A stretch of 64,000 bases of DNA from an uncultured Alistipes sp. (GCA_900539755.1 UQDC01000008.1:1-64000), one strand, 5' to 3'; positions 53,695 to 63,567 are shown, counted from the first letter of the stretch. Made by a program: numbers and translations. The notes: generated by a model from the letters alone, not told the origin.

Positions 53695-54543
53695 ATGACC
53701 TGTCATCACATCATGATACGTTCTGCACGCAATCTAACGTTACTATTTGCCGTCATAACTATTCTAGCGTTGTTCTCTTCAAGGAGTACTGCAATTGCAG
53801 CAACACCAAGCACCCAAATTAAAACGCAAGTTATCGCTCACCGTGGTTATTGGGACACTCCAGGTTCAGCTCAAAACTCACTCACTTCGCTTCGCAAAGC
53901 CGATTCAATCGGAGTTTATGGATCCGAATGCGACGTCTATTTGTGTCCAGACGGTGAATTAGTGGTACACCATGACGACCGGGTGACCGAGGGCGGAGAT
54001 ACGTTATATATTGAACGCACCCCCTCATCGATATTGAAACGGATCAAATTATCCAATGGTGAGACCATTCCGACATTTGATGCGTATCTGGACGTTTTCA
54101 AATCGTGTCAAAAAACCAAATTGATCATCGAGCTGAAAGTATCCAAAAATGACAAGGTTCAAAGTGGGATACTGGCTGCCAAAATTTTAGCAAAGGTAAA
54201 AGAGGCAGGGTTAGAGAGCAGGGTTGAATACATCACATTCAATCTCGATGCCTTGCACAAACTGATCGAATTAAATCCTCAGGCCAAAACCGCTTATCTT
54301 TCCGGCAACATTGCTCCCGCCGAACTGAAACCTCAAGGTTGTACCGGAATCGACTACGACATCTCCACCATGAAAAGGAATGAAGTCTGGTTCGATGAGG
54401 CCCGTCAGGCAGGCTTGGAAATCAATGTGTGGACGGTCAATAATCCCGATGACATGCGGTACTTGATCGAAAAAGGCGTGAATTATATCACCACAGACAA
54501 ACCCGAACTTTTGCAAAGCATTCTGAAAGAATACGACAAATAA
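53695..54543 (+). CDS. Secreted glycerophosphodiester phosphodiesterase
   Basis: A 282-aa protein with a signal sequence (about 1-35) and a GlpQ-type TIM barrel. The catalytic block is His49 in IAHRGYWDTPGS, Glu78 and Asp80 in SECDVYLCPDG, and His92 in VVHHDD, the two histidines and acidic metal ligands of the family. Later conserved segments are KLIIELKVS and VWTVNNPDDMRYLIEKGVNYITTDKPE. It hydrolyses glycerophosphodiesters from lipids or teichoic-type polymers. An in-frame ATG 6 codons downstream could also serve. It is followed 31 bases later by the first SGNH gene, so an operon is likely. Confidence 0.9.
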   Translation: MTCHHIMIRSARNLTLLFAVITILALFSSRSTAIAATPSTQIKTQVIAHRGYWDTPGSAQNSLTSLRKADSIGVYGSECDVYLCPDGELVVHHDDRVTEGGDTLYIERTPSSILKRIKLSNGETIPTFDAYLDVFKSCQKTKLIIELKVSKNDKVQSGILAAKILAKVKEAGLESRVEYITFNLDALHKLIELNPQAKTAYLSGNIAPAELKPQGCTGIDYDISTMKRNEVWFDEARQAGLEINVWTVNNPDDMRYLIEKGVNYITTDKPELLQSILKEYDK

Positions 54544-54574
54544 CCAGTAAAAACAGATTTATAACTACTCAACC

Positions 54575-55315
54575 ATGAACAGACTAATTAAAAATGTGTT
54601 AGCCGTCATTGTTGTCTCATTGATGTGCGTGCCTATCATCACAGCCGGCGGTAAAAAGATCTTGTATATCGGCGATTCGATTACTGACGGCAACTGGGGC
54701 TGGAAAGGAGTTCCCACTCGCAGTACGACTGACACGAATCACGTCTATGGGCACAGCTATATGTATATCTGCACCGCCCATTACATGTCTGAATATCCAG
54801 AAGAGAATTACCAATTCTTCAACCGGGGAACCAACGGTAACCAGCTTCCAGACCTCCAGGCCCGCTGGCAAAAGGATGTACTGGATATCAATCCGGATGT
54901 TCTCTCGATTTTGGTCGGTATAAACGATCTGAATGTCGTACACGACAATGGAACGAGATTCTTAGATACAGCCAAATTTGAACGGCAATATCGGGACATT
55001 ATTGAACGGTCTCTGAAACAGAATCCAAATCTGACTATCGTTTTGGGGGAACCGTTCCTCTTCCCTGTAGGCATTTGGAATTCCGATTATCCACATTGGC
55101 GGGCTCAATGTGAACTGATGGCTTCCATTGTGCGCAAATTGTCTAAGGAGTATAATACCATCTTCCTGCCTTACCAATCCCTGTTTGACAGTTTGGCCGC
55201 AGATCCCAAAACCCCCTCTCTGAAATACTGGATGTGGGATGGCATCCATCCTACGGCAGCCGGGCACCAAAAGATGGCTGAAATGTGGATCAAAGCCGTA
55301 GGCGAAAAATTGTAA
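54575..55315 (+). CDS. Secreted SGNH/GDSL hydrolase (paralogue A)
   Basis: A 246-aa secreted protein. Signal sequence ends near ITAGG (25). The blocks are GDSITDGN (nucleophile Ser), NRGTNGNQL (Gly), VGINDLN (Asn) and DGIHPTAAGH (Asp-x-x-His), all intact. Such enzymes act as esterases, often on acetylated carbohydrates. It is followed 224 bases later by a close paralogue with the same blocks and overall length. It is downstream of the glycerophosphodiesterase gene. Confidence 0.9.
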   Translation: MNRLIKNVLAVIVVSLMCVPIITAGGKKILYIGDSITDGNWGWKGVPTRSTTDTNHVYGHSYMYICTAHYMSEYPEENYQFFNRGTNGNQLPDLQARWQKDVLDINPDVLSILVGINDLNVVHDNGTRFLDTAKFERQYRDIIERSLKQNPNLTIVLGEPFLFPVGIWNSDYPHWRAQCELMASIVRKLSKEYNTIFLPYQSLFDSLAADPKTPSLKYWMWDGIHPTAAGHQKMAEMWIKAVGEKL

Positions 55316-55539
55316 TCGCATAAAATCCGATTCGATTTTCGTGACTCATTTGTATTGGATTGAATAGAGGTTCAATATCAATGATCACTTATATAAATCG
55401 CACAATAAACTTAAAAAAACAGTCAACAGGGGTTTCATAATCATATTTGCAAGCCCGATTTGATTATTTCGAATCTAAACTCACAACTTATCCCTTCCTG
55501 ACAAAACTAACCAAATCAATAACCTTAACATTAATCACC

Positions 55540-56289
55540 ATGAACAATTTACTCATAAAAAAGGTACTCATTTTTGCTGCGGCCTTATTAATCAGTGCCC
55601 CTGCAATCATAGCCGGCGGTAAAAAAATCCTGTATATCGGAGACTCAATTACCGATGGTAACTGGGGCATGAATGGTAGTCCTACTCGCAGTCTCACGGA
55701 CATGAACCACATTTACGGTCATGGCTACATGTATCTTTGCGCAGCCTACTATATGTCGACTTACCCGGAAGAGGAGTACCAATTTTTCAACCGTGGTATC
55801 GGCGGGCACAAACTCCCCGACCTTCAGGCACGTTGGCAAAAAGATGTGTTGGATATCAACCCCGACATTTTGTCTATTCTGGTCGGAGTCAACGACCTGA
55901 ACTACGTCTATAACCACGGAGAGGGCAAAAAAGAGCTAGATACCGTCAAATTCGAGCAGCAGTATCGTGACATTATCGAACGTTCCCTGAAACAGAACCC
56001 CAATCTGACCATCGTTTTGGGCGAACCCTTTATCTATCCGGTAGGTATCTGGAACCAGGATTACAAACACTGGAGAACACAATGCGAAATCATGGCATCA
56101 ATCGTCCGCAAACTGGCCAAAGAGTACCATGCCATTTTCTTGCCCTACCAGCAACTGTTCGACGACTTGGCAAAAGATCCGAAAACTCCATATCTGAAAT
56201 ATTGGATGTGGGATGGTATCCACCCTACGGCTGCCGGACACAAAAAAATGGCCGATATGTGGATCAAAGCTGTAGGCGAAAAATTGTAA
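55540..56289 (+). CDS. Secreted SGNH/GDSL hydrolase (paralogue B)
   Basis: A 249-aa secreted protein, close to the preceding paralogue over its whole length: both carry GDSITDGNWG, LQARWQKDVLDINPD and the C-terminal DGIHPTAAGHxKMAxMWIKAVGEKL (differences shown by x). The signal is MNNLLIKKVLIFAAALLIS. It is interrupted by a small insertion after YVYNHGEGKKELD. The open frame starts 31 codons earlier at 55447 but that extension is not a signal, so the ATG at 55540 is used. It is 80 bases before the GH97 gene. Confidence 0.9.
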   Translation: MNNLLIKKVLIFAAALLISAPAIIAGGKKILYIGDSITDGNWGMNGSPTRSLTDMNHIYGHGYMYLCAAYYMSTYPEEEYQFFNRGIGGHKLPDLQARWQKDVLDINPDILSILVGVNDLNYVYNHGEGKKELDTVKFEQQYRDIIERSLKQNPNLTIVLGEPFIYPVGIWNQDYKHWRTQCEIMASIVRKLAKEYHAIFLPYQQLFDDLAKDPKTPYLKYWMWDGIHPTAAGHKKMADMWIKAVGEKL

Positions 56290-56368
56290 TTAGGACATCT
56301 CCAAACAAATTAAATCATTCTCTAACGTTTATCAACACGTTTCAACTCTTACCCAACCCGAATCAACC

Positions 56369-58288
56369 ATGACATCATTATCCCGTTTAGGCCTCTTATG
56401 TATAGGCTTACTGCTTGGATATGTTTTACCATCCGCTGCACAAGAGCGTATAGAGACGCACTCTCCGAATGGTAAATTGACCATTACCGTTGACATGGAG
56501 CAAGGGGCTCCAAACTATGAAATCACCTATCAGGACCGACCAGTCGTACTGAAATCGGCTTTGGGCATCAACGGCAACGGGGAATGGACTCATGACATGC
56601 AAATTGCGGAGGTTACGCGATCCAGTTGCGACACGACATGGAAACCTCTTTATGGGGAGCGGAGTGAAATACCCGATCGGTATAACCAAAGTATCATCCG
56701 GTTCACCCAAGCAGGACACCTATCTACACTTCAACTGGAAATTCGTGCCTACAATGAAGGTATAGCATTTCGCTATCTTTTCCCTGAGGGTGGCGGATAC
56801 CTGCACATTACCGACGAGGCTACCGAATTTACACTTCCCGAAGGCACGATGGCCTATTTTGCACCTTTGGCTCAAGCTGAACACCAGAAATTACCATTAC
56901 GCAACTGGCCCGGAGAGGCTGACCGTCCACTGACCATCGAGTTGCCCAATGGACTTTATGGAGCCCTTTGCGAGGCACAGGTTGTCGATTATGTACGGAC
57001 CAAATTCAAACTGCACGAAAGCAAAGCCAACACATTGGCCTGCTCCATGTATGGTGCAGTAGATGAAATTGCCCCATATGCAACTCCTTGGCGAGTAGTG
57101 ATGGTTGCAGAAAAGCCCGGAGCACTCATCGAGAACAACTACTTACTGTTGAATCTGAATCCTCCTTGCGAAATTGACACCCCTTGGTGGATCAAACCGG
57201 GGAAAGTGATGCGAGAGGTAACCCTCTCGACGCAGGGTGCAAAAAAACTGGTAGATTTTGCCGTAAAACGCAATTTGCAATACATCGAGTTCGATGCAGG
57301 TTGGTACGGATATGAGTACGAAAAGGCGTCTGATGCCTCAAAAGTTGATGTCGATCCTCGCCGCAACCCGAACAATGACCTGGATATGGAAGAGGTCGTA
57401 CGGTATGCCAACGATCGAGGAATCGGCGTTTGGGTTTATGTAAACCAACGCGCCTTGGCAGCACAACTCGATACAATTCTGCCTCTTTACCACAAATGGG
57501 GAATCAAAGGGATCAAATTCGGGTTTGTACAGGTCGGCTCACAGATGTGGACCAAATGGATGCACGATGCAGTCAAGAAATGCGCTGAATATCAATTGAT
57601 GGTCGATATCCACGACGAATACAGGCCTACCGGTTTTTCACGCACCTATCCGAACTTGCTTACCCAAGAGGGGGTACGAGGCAACGAGGAGATGCCCGAT
57701 GCGACCAATAACCTGATTCTCCCCTTTACCCGTTTTGTTGCTGGGCCGGCGGATTACACGATCAGCTATTATTTCCGTGACTTCAACGGCTATAATCCAC
57801 AAATGATCGACACACTTGCCCCGAAAGCACGTGCCATCCATGCCACGTCGGGTCAACAGCTGGCCATGGCTGTCGTCTATTACAGTCCGCTGCAATTCCT
57901 GTATTGGTATGATCGGCCTTCTGACTGTCAGGACGAACCGGAACTGGAATTTTTCGATCGTGTGCCAACCGTTTGGGATGATACGAAAGTGTTGCAGGGC
58001 GAGATTGGGGAATACATCACCGTTGCCCGTCGCAAAGGCAACGAATGGTATGTTGGTTGCATGAACGGCGTCAAACCTCGCTCACTCGATATTCCGTTCG
58101 ATTTTCTACCAACTGGGCATAAATATGTGGCCCATATTTACCGAGACGGAACAGTTAAAACGCCAACTCGCACCAAAGTGGAGGTTGAAACCCGCACAGT
58201 TGATGCAAAAACGGTGTTACCCGCGAAACTCTACGGATCAGGAGGCCTGGCTATTTGGTTAGAACCAATTGAAACAACAAAACGATAA
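56369..58288 (+). CDS. GH97 family alpha-glycosidase
   Basis: A 639-aa protein with a signal peptide ending near SAAQ (about 24), then an N-terminal beta-super-sandwich (about 30-275), a TIM barrel (about 280-560) and a C-terminal beta domain. Barrel landmarks are YIEFDAGWYGYEYE, GIGVWVYVNQ, GIKGIKFGFVQVGSQ, HDEYRPTGFSRTYPNL and EGVRGNEE. GH97 has inverting (SusB) and retaining types; from memory the retaining enzymes carry an Asp where GFV has Gly here and lack the HxE base, so an inverting type is favoured. Activity toward alpha-glucoside or alpha-galactoside is not determined. It ends before two tandem terminators. Confidence 0.9.
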   Translation: MTSLSRLGLLCIGLLLGYVLPSAAQERIETHSPNGKLTITVDMEQGAPNYEITYQDRPVVLKSALGINGNGEWTHDMQIAEVTRSSCDTTWKPLYGERSEIPDRYNQSIIRFTQAGHLSTLQLEIRAYNEGIAFRYLFPEGGGYLHITDEATEFTLPEGTMAYFAPLAQAEHQKLPLRNWPGEADRPLTIELPNGLYGALCEAQVVDYVRTKFKLHESKANTLACSMYGAVDEIAPYATPWRVVMVAEKPGALIENNYLLLNLNPPCEIDTPWWIKPGKVMREVTLSTQGAKKLVDFAVKRNLQYIEFDAGWYGYEYEKASDASKVDVDPRRNPNNDLDMEEVVRYANDRGIGVWVYVNQRALAAQLDTILPLYHKWGIKGIKFGFVQVGSQMWTKWMHDAVKKCAEYQLMVDIHDEYRPTGFSRTYPNLLTQEGVRGNEEMPDATNNLILPFTRFVAGPADYTISYYFRDFNGYNPQMIDTLAPKARAIHATSGQQLAMAVVYYSPLQFLYWYDRPSDCQDEPELEFFDRVPTVWDDTKVLQGEIGEYITVARRKGNEWYVGCMNGVKPRSLDIPFDFLPTGHKYVAHIYRDGTVKTPTRTKVEVETRTVDAKTVLPAKLYGSGGLAIWLEPIETTKR

Positions 58289-58297
58289 CTACTACTT

Positions 58298-58330
58298 AGA
58301 TGCGGATACGATCGTATCCGCATCTATTTT
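58298..58330 (+). terminator. First terminator after GH97
   Basis: A perfect palindrome of 28 bases (AGATGCGGATACG-AT-CGTATCCGCATCT, the arms being exact complements) followed by ATTTTATTT. It lies 9 bases past the GH97 stop. Confidence 0.85.
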
Positions 58331-58365
58331 ATTTACACATTACTTTTCATCCATTTGTATATATG

Positions 58366-58398
58366 AAACGCCCGACAGTTCATCTCGGGCGTTTTGAT
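58366..58398 (+). terminator. Second terminator after GH97
   Basis: Stem AAACGCCCGA / TCGGGCGTTT with a 9-base loop and following T-rich sequence, 40 bases past the first terminator. Tandem terminators before the ABC ATPase gene make read-through unlikely. Confidence 0.8.
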
Positions 58399-58463
58399 TT
58401 TCTCTCTATTGATCTACTCATTAAAAAAATTGTTACTTTACGGATAAAATTTGCGAACAGTAC

Positions 58464-60134
58464 ATGTCACTCCCTATCATACGACTCGAAAAGGCTATCG
58501 CCAGAGATCCTGCACGGCGCTTGCAGACACCCATAAACTTCACACTCGAACGGGGTGAACAAATTGCCCTGATTGGCCTCAACGGCAGCGGCAAAAGCAC
58601 ACTAATCGAGATGATTACCGGCACCATTCCACTGCAGGAGGGAGTCAAGGAGTACCATTTTATTGACGAATCTTCTGACGAGTTTTCTTTGAGTTCCTTG
58701 CCAATTTCGGCTCCACATATATCTGCTCATCAATCAATTTCCCAGTCAAAGGATAGAAATCCGGATTGCATCAGTACATCCCATTCTGTAGAACATACTG
58801 AATCACACTTATCCTCAGCCGATCTTCCAAATGCAAAGGGTTCCACATCATTCCAACGCAAAGTTACCACTACAACACGCAGCAATCTGGCCTCGGACAA
58901 TATCCGATACATTGCCTTTCGTGACGCCTATGGAACCGCTGACGGCAATTACTACTACCAACAACGATGGAACGCGTCGGATCGAGAAGGAGTCGCTTTA
59001 ACCCGCGATCTGCTTGCTTCGATTCACTGTGATCCATCACATCGCAATCGTATCTTCCGACTATTACAAATCGAACCCCTACTCGACAAACAAATCATTC
59101 TGCTTTCAAGCGGAGAGTTACGTCGGTTCCAAATTGCAAAAATGCTGTTGACCGCTCCTCGCGTTCTGATTCTCGAAAGTCCATTTATTGGGTTAGACGC
59201 AGCCACTCGTGACACTCTTGCCGCATTACTGGCACAGTTAGCAGCCGAAAATACAGTACAGATCATTTTGTCGGTCTGTTCACCAGAGGATATTCCCTCA
59301 TTCATTACCCACGCCTACACCTTACAGGAGAAAAGGTGTGGTCCTAAACAGGCGCGCAACGATTTTCTGAACAGTGAACCCTTTACAGCTCAGCGAAAAC
59401 AAATAATCGCACACATCCAGACTGAGCAGCCTCAACTTCCCGCTCCGATCAATTCCCCCTTGCAATGTAATGAAGTGGTACATCTTCATCATGTCACCAT
59501 ACAATACGGTGAGCGAAAGATCCTGGATGATGTCAACTGGATTATCCGATGCGGTGAAAAGTGGTCCCTCTCAGGAACAAATGGATCAGGAAAATCGACC
59601 CTGCTCAGCCTGATCTGTGCCGACAATCCGCAAGCCTACTCTCAACGGATCGATCTTTTCGGACGCCGCCGCGGAACAGGTGAAAGTATTTGGGAAATCA
59701 AACGTCACATCGGATACGTTTCCCCTGAAATGCACCGTGCCTATTTGAAAAATCTGCCTGCTATCGACATTGCGGCTTCAGGGCTTTTCGATTCAATCGG
59801 ACTCTACCGCACACCAACTGATCAACAACGGCAGCAATGTATGGGTTGGCTCGAAACATTCGGCATTGCCGATCTTTGCAATCGACCTTTTATCCGGCTC
59901 TCCTCCGGCGAACAACGATTGGTTTTATTAGCTCGGGCCTTTGTTAAAGATCCGGACCTGCTAATTTTGGATGAACCGTTACATGGGTTGGATCTATGCA
60001 ACAAGATACGTGCCCGTGCCGTCATTGAGACCTTCTGTCAACGGGCCGGCAAAACGATGATCTATGTCACTCATTATCCGCAGGAATTACCCTCCTGCGT
60101 AACCTTACACAAAGAGCTGACCCGATGTCAATAA
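58464..60134 (+). CDS. Double-NBD ABC ATPase (ModF/photorepair-like)
   Basis: A 556-aa cytoplasmic protein with two ATP-binding cassettes and no membrane part. NBD1 has Walker A GLNGSGKST (38-46), signature LSSGE (214-218), but the Walker B is VLILESP (234-240), lacking the catalytic Glu, and the switch His is replaced (LSVCSPED). NBD2 is complete: Walker A GTNGSGKST (371-379), signature LSSGEQ, Walker B LLILDEP and switch His537. A Ser/His-rich low-complexity insert lies at about 68-143 in NBD1. ModF-type proteins bind molybdate-related ABC systems, but no modA/B/C is nearby. The function is open. Confidence 0.82.
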   Translation: MSLPIIRLEKAIARDPARRLQTPINFTLERGEQIALIGLNGSGKSTLIEMITGTIPLQEGVKEYHFIDESSDEFSLSSLPISAPHISAHQSISQSKDRNPDCISTSHSVEHTESHLSSADLPNAKGSTSFQRKVTTTTRSNLASDNIRYIAFRDAYGTADGNYYYQQRWNASDREGVALTRDLLASIHCDPSHRNRIFRLLQIEPLLDKQIILLSSGELRRFQIAKMLLTAPRVLILESPFIGLDAATRDTLAALLAQLAAENTVQIILSVCSPEDIPSFITHAYTLQEKRCGPKQARNDFLNSEPFTAQRKQIIAHIQTEQPQLPAPINSPLQCNEVVHLHHVTIQYGERKILDDVNWIIRCGEKWSLSGTNGSGKSTLLSLICADNPQAYSQRIDLFGRRRGTGESIWEIKRHIGYVSPEMHRAYLKNLPAIDIAASGLFDSIGLYRTPTDQQRQQCMGWLETFGIADLCNRPFIRLSSGEQRLVLLARAFVKDPDLLILDEPLHGLDLCNKIRARAVIETFCQRAGKTMIYVTHYPQELPSCVTLHKELTRCQ

Positions 60135-60326
60135 TCAAGCCAGCTCTTTTGTTACTTTAAGTTTTAACACCCTGGGACGTTAGACTAAATCGTCTATTTA
60201 CCGCAATACTATGATGGTATTCACGGCTTATTCGGTTTGTCCACAAACTGAATTCAGCATTTACCAGTCAGTTGTCTATCTCCTTTTTGTATTCACGCAA
60301 AGCGTAAAAGCATCAATAAATACATT

Positions 60327-60354
60327 TCCCATTTCTTTGCTCCCATTTCTTTGC
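60327..60354. repeat. Tandem 14-bp repeat
   Basis: TCCCATTTCTTTGC occurs twice in direct succession, in the gap between the ABC ATPase and the mutarotase genes (60135-60399), where nothing else is visible. Confidence 0.75.
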
Positions 60355-60399
60355 GAAACAACGGTCACGTATCATCTTACTCTTCAGATACAGGCAGAA

Positions 60400-60723
60400 T
60401 CAGTCCTGATGAAATACCTCCTCCATTGAAGCCCACCATTCGCCTTCGGCTCGCGTTTCCAGAGGCTTCTGACATGGCTCACATACAGCCCACCAACGTT
60501 GTGTTTCCGGATCGGCTGCCATTTTGGCCATATCAGCCTCATAGTCATCTCCGACATACTCGTAATAGCTAAAGAGATACCCATCCTTATAGTAGATACT
60601 ATAATTCCGCAACCCACATTCAGCTATCATTTTGCGAACACCTGGCCACACTTCGGCATGCAACCGCTTATACTCTTCGAGCTTTTCGGGACGTACCCGA
60701 ATCACACTACCATAACGTTTCAT
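60400..60723 (-). CDS. L-rhamnose/L-fucose-type mutarotase
   Basis: A 107-aa protein of the RhaM family, which interconverts alpha and beta anomers of 6-deoxy sugars. Conserved blocks are RVRPEKLEEYKRLHAEVWPGV (His near 22), NYSIYYKDGYLFSYYEY and WWAVCEPCQKPLE. The ATG at 60723 (MKRYGSVIRVRP) starts the family fold; the frame extends 19 codons upstream. It lies 101 bases downstream of the GH95 gene on the same strand and probably joins that operon, supplying free fucose or rhamnose for catabolism. Which sugar it prefers is not decided. Confidence 0.9.
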   Translation of the reverse strand: MKRYGSVIRVRPEKLEEYKRLHAEVWPGVRKMIAECGLRNYSIYYKDGYLFSYYEYVGDDYEADMAKMAADPETQRWWAVCEPCQKPLETRAEGEWWASMEEVFHQD

Positions 60724-60823
60724 AGGCTCGGTATTTAACATCAAAGCTGACGGAATCATTCTGATTTTATCTGCACTCAAACAACGCGGACAGCTTCGTT
60801 TCCCATATCAGTCCAAAATCTAA

Positions 60824-63157
60824 TTATTGTGCCATTGCCTCCAGGCGATAACTACCCCCCTGATGAACGGGGAAAGTGGTTAAATAGTAACCTCCTGCAA
60901 CAGGTTGACTTGTAGCTAAGATCTCTTTTTTAGACGAGCGACCTTTATGAGACACCCCATTCACACTCTGCACCTGAACGGGTACATCGGTACGAACTGT
61001 GCAGGAACCATTACGCGTTGCACGTATTACTGCACTGGTTAGCTGACGATTATTCCAGATCATATCCACTTCATAACCACCTCGACCACGAGCACCTTTC
61101 ACCTCGCCAGTGGCCCAAACGGCAGGTAAAGCCGGCAACAGATGTAACTCACCGAGTTGACTCTGCAACAACATCTCAATAACACCAGCTGTCGCACCAA
61201 AATTCCCATCGATCTGGAACGGGGGATGGGCATCAAACAGGTTCGTATAAACTCCACTACCACTCCCTTTATAGGTTTGATAGCTAGTCCCGGTATTATC
61301 GGTCAACTCCATAGCATTTCGCAGAATCAGATGGGCATGATCCCCATCAAACATGCGTGCCCAAAAGGCAATTTTCCAGGCACGGCTCCAACCGGTACCG
61401 TAATCTCCGCGGTCAATCAAAGTGCGATGTGCAGCTGCCGCATAGACCGTATCGAGAGCCGGTGAGATTGAATGACCTGGATAGAGCCCTATCAAATGCG
61501 AAACATGACGATGCTGTTCAGTAGAATCGTCCTCCTGGTGCTTCCACTCCCGGAGCTGACCCCACGAACCAATCATCAACCCTTGATCGAGACGCGCAAG
61601 TTTTCCCTTCAACTCTTCAACAAATTGTGGATCATTTCCGAGAATCTGACCCGCCTCCAACGTCGTACTGAACAGATCCCAGATCAACTGCTGAGCATAA
61701 GGAATACCTGCCTCCCAGGGACCGTGTTCGGGCGACCACTCGTTGGGAGCTACCAATTTACCGTCATCATCAACAATGAGTCTATCAAACCAGAATTGGC
61801 AAGCCGACTTCATCACCGGATAGGCCACATTAGCCAAATAGAGGCTATCGGGATTGAATCGGTATTTGTCCCAGACGTGCATGCAATACCATGCATTTGC
61901 CGGTCGATTCCATTTCCAATCGGAATACCCGAAAATATTATTCTGGGTCTTCAGCGTCCACCCGGAACAATCCAATTCCGCAGCCATTTTTTTCCACGAA
62001 TCTTGTAATTGAGACTCGTTATAGATGTAATTAATGAATGGTTCATGACATTCAGCCAAATTGGTCGGTTCAACAGGCCAATAATTCATCTGCACATTGA
62101 TATTGGAATGGATGTCACTTTCCCAGGGTGGAGTATTGCTGTCGTTCCAGAGTCCCTGCAAATTCGAAGGCAAATCGAGTCCGGGACGCGAAGAGGCAAT
62201 TGACAGGTAACGACCATACTGGAAATAGAGCACATCAGCAGCTGAGTTATACTCGCCGTTGTTATAACGAACAAACAGCTCATCGGTCGGAATGGTCGGG
62301 GTAACATTCCCCAAGTTCAACGACAGACGACCATACAACGCCCGATAATCAGCCAAATGATCCGCACGAATCGCAGCATAGCCTTTATTGACAGCTTGAT
62401 CCATACAAAGATCACTAGCAGCCACCCAATCCGTATGGGTCAGGTAATCGGAGCTTTTCGGATCATAATCGGTGGCCGCACAGAGCAACAGTGTTGCCGC
62501 ATCGGCACCGGCCAAGGTCAGGATCGAATCTCCGGACTCCAGTTGACCTCCTTCGTGCAATACCACCAGCTGAGCATAGTAGGAGAGCAACGTCAGTTTG
62601 CCCGAAATCGTAATCGCATTTTCAGAGACTCTACGCACTCCCGGGTGGGCATCATCCATGCGCACGGAAAATGATATCTTACCCTTTTTATTAGCCGTAA
62701 AGCGCATCGCAATTACATTATCGGGATAGCTGGCCAAATATTCGCGGTGATAAACAACACCATTCTGTTTGTAAGTCACTTTGGCCAGTGCATCGTCAAG
62801 ATCAAGCTCTCGACGATATTCGCTATAAGGTTGCTCCCCTTGCGAACCAAAATCAATAAAAATATCGCCAAAATTTTGGTAAGCACCGCGTACAGTCGTA
62901 CTACCAGTCCAAAGAGTTTTATCGTTAAACTGCACACGCTCTACAGGCAACCCGCCGAAAATCATGGCACCGATACGGCCATTACCAATTGGCAGCGCCT
63001 CCTTCATCCAATTCGATGCAGGACGGGTGTACCACAACACCTGTCTATTCGATTGAACCTTTTTGGCAGCGTAAAGCTCATTGAACGAGAGAGCCATTGC
63101 CCCTATTGCCACACATAACGAGATCAACGTTTTACCCTTCAATCTCATGTTTCTCAT
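60824..63157 (-). CDS. GH95 alpha-L-fucosidase
   Basis: A secreted protein of about 777 aa. Signal sequence is MRNMRLKGKTLISLCVAIGA-like and ends near ELYAA (about 30). The N-terminal beta-domain is followed by an (alpha/alpha)6 barrel with the family landmarks LPIGNGRIGAM, DSNTPPWESDIHSNINVQMN, NEWSPEHGPWEAG and GNFGATAGVIEMLLQS. GH95 enzymes remove alpha-1,2-linked fucose, often from host glycans. Three in-frame ATGs (63178, 63157, 63148) lie close together; 63157 has an AGGAAA 10 bases before it. The mutarotase gene follows. No SusC/D is present. Confidence 0.9.
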   Translation of the reverse strand: MRNMRLKGKTLISLCVAIGAMALSFNELYAAKKVQSNRQVLWYTRPASNWMKEALPIGNGRIGAMIFGGLPVERVQFNDKTLWTGSTTVRGAYQNFGDIFIDFGSQGEQPYSEYRRELDLDDALAKVTYKQNGVVYHREYLASYPDNVIAMRFTANKKGKISFSVRMDDAHPGVRRVSENAITISGKLTLLSYYAQLVVLHEGGQLESGDSILTLAGADAATLLLCAATDYDPKSSDYLTHTDWVAASDLCMDQAVNKGYAAIRADHLADYRALYGRLSLNLGNVTPTIPTDELFVRYNNGEYNSAADVLYFQYGRYLSIASSRPGLDLPSNLQGLWNDSNTPPWESDIHSNINVQMNYWPVEPTNLAECHEPFINYIYNESQLQDSWKKMAAELDCSGWTLKTQNNIFGYSDWKWNRPANAWYCMHVWDKYRFNPDSLYLANVAYPVMKSACQFWFDRLIVDDDGKLVAPNEWSPEHGPWEAGIPYAQQLIWDLFSTTLEAGQILGNDPQFVEELKGKLARLDQGLMIGSWGQLREWKHQEDDSTEQHRHVSHLIGLYPGHSISPALDTVYAAAAHRTLIDRGDYGTGWSRAWKIAFWARMFDGDHAHLILRNAMELTDNTGTSYQTYKGSGSGVYTNLFDAHPPFQIDGNFGATAGVIEMLLQSQLGELHLLPALPAVWATGEVKGARGRGGYEVDMIWNNRQLTSAVIRATRNGSCTVRTDVPVQVQSVNGVSHKGRSSKKEILATSQPVAGGYYLTTFPVHQGGSYRLEAMAQ

Positions 63158-63524
63158 AACACAAATTTTCCTGAACATACAAAAAATTACATCCTTACTT
63201 CCTTTCGCTACGGCCTATCAATCCAGTAGGAACACTTGAAAATGAGTGAGGCCCTAATTTACAAAATTTACTCAAAAGGGCCTAATATATATTTACACTA
63301 CTAATTGGGATCCGGACATTTATTAGGCATAAAACGACATTGAGGATTGCAAAAGATCTGTCTTCACACAAAGGGAATCCGCTACTTTCATCGAAATACA
63401 TATTTGTTGAATCAACGCCAAGAGACACTCCTCAATTAGCTCCCCCCGCAATCCATCCAGAAGAACAAACAAAAGCAAGAAACAGTTTTTCACACGGTAT
63501 TATCATCTAAACATTCTATTAATA
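63158..63524. other. Upstream region of GH95 with repeated CCTAAT motifs
   Basis: About 370 bases between GH95 and the GH29 terminator. GGCCCTAATTT (63250-63260), GGGCCTAATAT (63278-63288) and, inverted, TTATTAGGCAT (63320-63330) occur within 80 bases. No clear TAnnTTTG promoter is seen. Confidence 0.5.
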
Positions 63525-63567
63525 AAATGAAACGAGGCAGCTAATATTAGCTACCTCGCTTCATTTT
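63525..63567 (-). terminator. GH29 terminator
   Basis: Imperfect inverted repeat AAAATGAA...CGAGG...GCTAAT / ATTAGC...CCTCG...TTCATTTT, followed by T-rich sequence on the minus strand, about 50 bases past the GH29 stop. Confidence 0.7.
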
